From the NCBI GenBank assembly GCA_002337525.1, contig DDGG01000026.1:1-33485 (forward strand): DNA of 33,485 nt. Direction: 5' to 3'. The notes under the pieces are model-generated. The model had not been told where the DNA came from and searched no databases. It saw nothing but the letters and a program-made list of their open reading frames with translations. Source of the stretch: Alphaproteobacteria bacterium UBA1908. GTDB taxonomy: Bacteria; Pseudomonadota; Alphaproteobacteria; Caedimonadales; UBA1908. Numbering within the stretch: the stretch's first letter is position 1; each line of letters opens with the position of its first letter. A program made the translations under genes and the position numbers. Shown in pieces: positions 32,851-33,485 of this stretch.

Positions 32851-33372
32851 TCACTTAACAGGTCTCTTTTTTGTCAGAACAGTCGTCAGGGTATACTGCT
32901 TTCGAGGACCTTCAACATGCCATTTACAGATCAGAACCTCAGGAAAAGAGCGAACTTCAGCCTGGTAAAGATCAGGTCCACACACATGCTTTACCTTCTG
33001 AAAGCCTGTTGACAAATTTAAAGAAAAAAAGATATCTCCTGATGAAAAATAAATCCGGGAGGTGTTAAGATTTTCAGAATTGAAAGCAAGAAAATAACTC
33101 TGCTCGAAGGTTCCCTGATATTCTTCTTGAATGACTGTTCCCTTTTCATGATAAAGAAGTTGTAAAAGTTCAGACTTTTGTTCGAAAGATCTAAAAGGCT
33201 TTTCCAATGGCTGAAAAGTAGCAATGCCCGACATTTTAACTTCCTGACAAGTGCCTTTTGTATGGTGAATTTGCCGTATAAGCGACCATTTCCCTTTAAG
33301 GTAAGAGTATAGATCGCTAACGCACTGTTTAGAGCTGTTTTCGCACGGATGACACAACAGTTCCTGACTCAT
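32851..33372 (-). CDS. DUF6314-like protein with N-terminal Cys motif
   Basis: Function unknown. The 173-residue product resembles the small DUF6314 family of alphaproteobacteria: LKGKWSLIRQIHHTKG near the start, a repeated YHEKGTV...FEQSYFLAF pattern, IYFSSGDIFFSLNLSTGF, and the most characteristic part HVCGPDLYQAEV...KWHVEGPRKQYTLTTVL at the end. This layout suggests a small beta-barrel, lipocalin-like fold, which is inference. The first 20 residues hold Cys7, Cys10 (CHPC) and Cys17, which I do not recall as part of the family. No signal peptide or membrane segment is seen. It lies between grxD (36 bases upstream) and bamD. Confidence 0.7.
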   Translation of the reverse strand: MSQELLCHPCENSSKQCVSDLYSYLKGKWSLIRQIHHTKGTCQEVKMSGIATFQPLEKPFRSFEQKSELLQLLYHEKGTVIQEEYQGTFEQSYFLAFNSENLNTSRIYFSSGDIFFSLNLSTGFQKVKHVCGPDLYQAEVRSFPEVLICKWHVEGPRKQYTLTTVLTKKRPVK

Positions 33373-33408
33373 AAAGGCTCTTTGAAAAATAAAAACACCT
33401 TGCCTGCT

Positions 33409-33485
33409 TTAGGCCGCATTCAACAAACCTTTTTCCTCAAGGAGAGTCTTAAGCTCTCCTGATTCGTACATATCACGCATGATAT
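33409..33485 (-). CDS. grxD: Monothiol glutaredoxin, C-terminal end (cut by window edge)
   Basis: Only the last 24 codons and the TAA stop at 33409-33411 are in the window. The visible residues, IMRDMYESGELKTLLEEKGL followed by LNAA, match the end of Grx4-type monothiol glutaredoxins (D-I-hydrophobic-x-E/D-MY-x-x-GELxxLL). These carry [2Fe-2S] clusters with a CGFS active site and interact with BolA-like proteins. The active site lies outside the window, so the call depends on the C-terminal helix only. Confidence 0.7.
   Translation of the reverse strand, partial: IMRDMYESGELKTLLEEKGLLNAA

Noticed and set aside
1..33485. Mobile elements, CRISPR arrays, prophage, toxin-antitoxin or defence genes
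   Set aside because: Almost all coding space is taken by recognised core genes, the gaps are short, and I saw no regularly spaced repeats, transposase motifs or terminal inverted repeats.

Overview
The window is a stretch of chromosome from an AT-leaning alphaproteobacterium. Three gene neighbourhoods point to this group: tRNA-Tyr/tRNA-Gly/tuf/tRNA-Trp/secE/nusG/rplKAJL/rpoBC/rpsLG/fusA, plsY-dprA-topA-rnr, and bamD-recN-ligA. The lineage cannot be fixed from the sequence alone. AT-rich intergenic DNA, poly(A) tracts inside coding starts and tight gene packing would suit a host-associated group such as Holosporales or Rickettsiales, but this is inference. There is no phage, insertion sequence, CRISPR array, toxin-antitoxin or defence gene.

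Layout. (1) 14495 down to 1, minus strand: the transcription/translation superoperon. It starts with tRNA-Tyr, tRNA-Gly and EF-Tu, which end at a clear intrinsic terminator. It restarts with tRNA-Trp, secE, nusG, L11, L1, an L10-leader-like mRNA structure, L10, L7/L12, an attenuator-like hairpin, rpoB and rpoC. A near-consensus promoter then opens the str operon (S12, S7, EF-G; EF-G runs off the left edge). (2) 14746 to 22268, plus strand: rlmB, plsY, dprA, topA and rnr. rlmB/plsY and plsY/dprA overlap and are probably translationally coupled. (3) 33485 down to 22439, minus strand: the end of a monothiol glutaredoxin, a DUF6314-like protein, bamD, recN, ligA, mfd, ccmA, ccmB and a DUF502 membrane protein. 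Blocks 2 and 3 converge at about 22.3 kb, where there is a terminator-like hairpin.

Functions: ribosome and RNA polymerase synthesis with its autoregulatory leaders; 23S rRNA methylation and RNA turnover (RlmB, RNase R); DNA topology, repair and recombination (TopA, DprA, RecN, LigA, Mfd); envelope work (PlsY phospholipid synthesis, BamD outer-membrane assembly, CcmAB for cytochrome c maturation).

I found no previously undescribed system. The points most worth checking are: ribosomal protein S12 has proline at residue 88, where a lysine linked to streptomycin sensitivity is nearly always found; an apparent one-base frameshift in an A7 tract at the start of rnr; an unusual N-terminal extension with a lipobox-like motif on PlsY; and several mRNA hairpins in the ribosomal/RNA polymerase operon.
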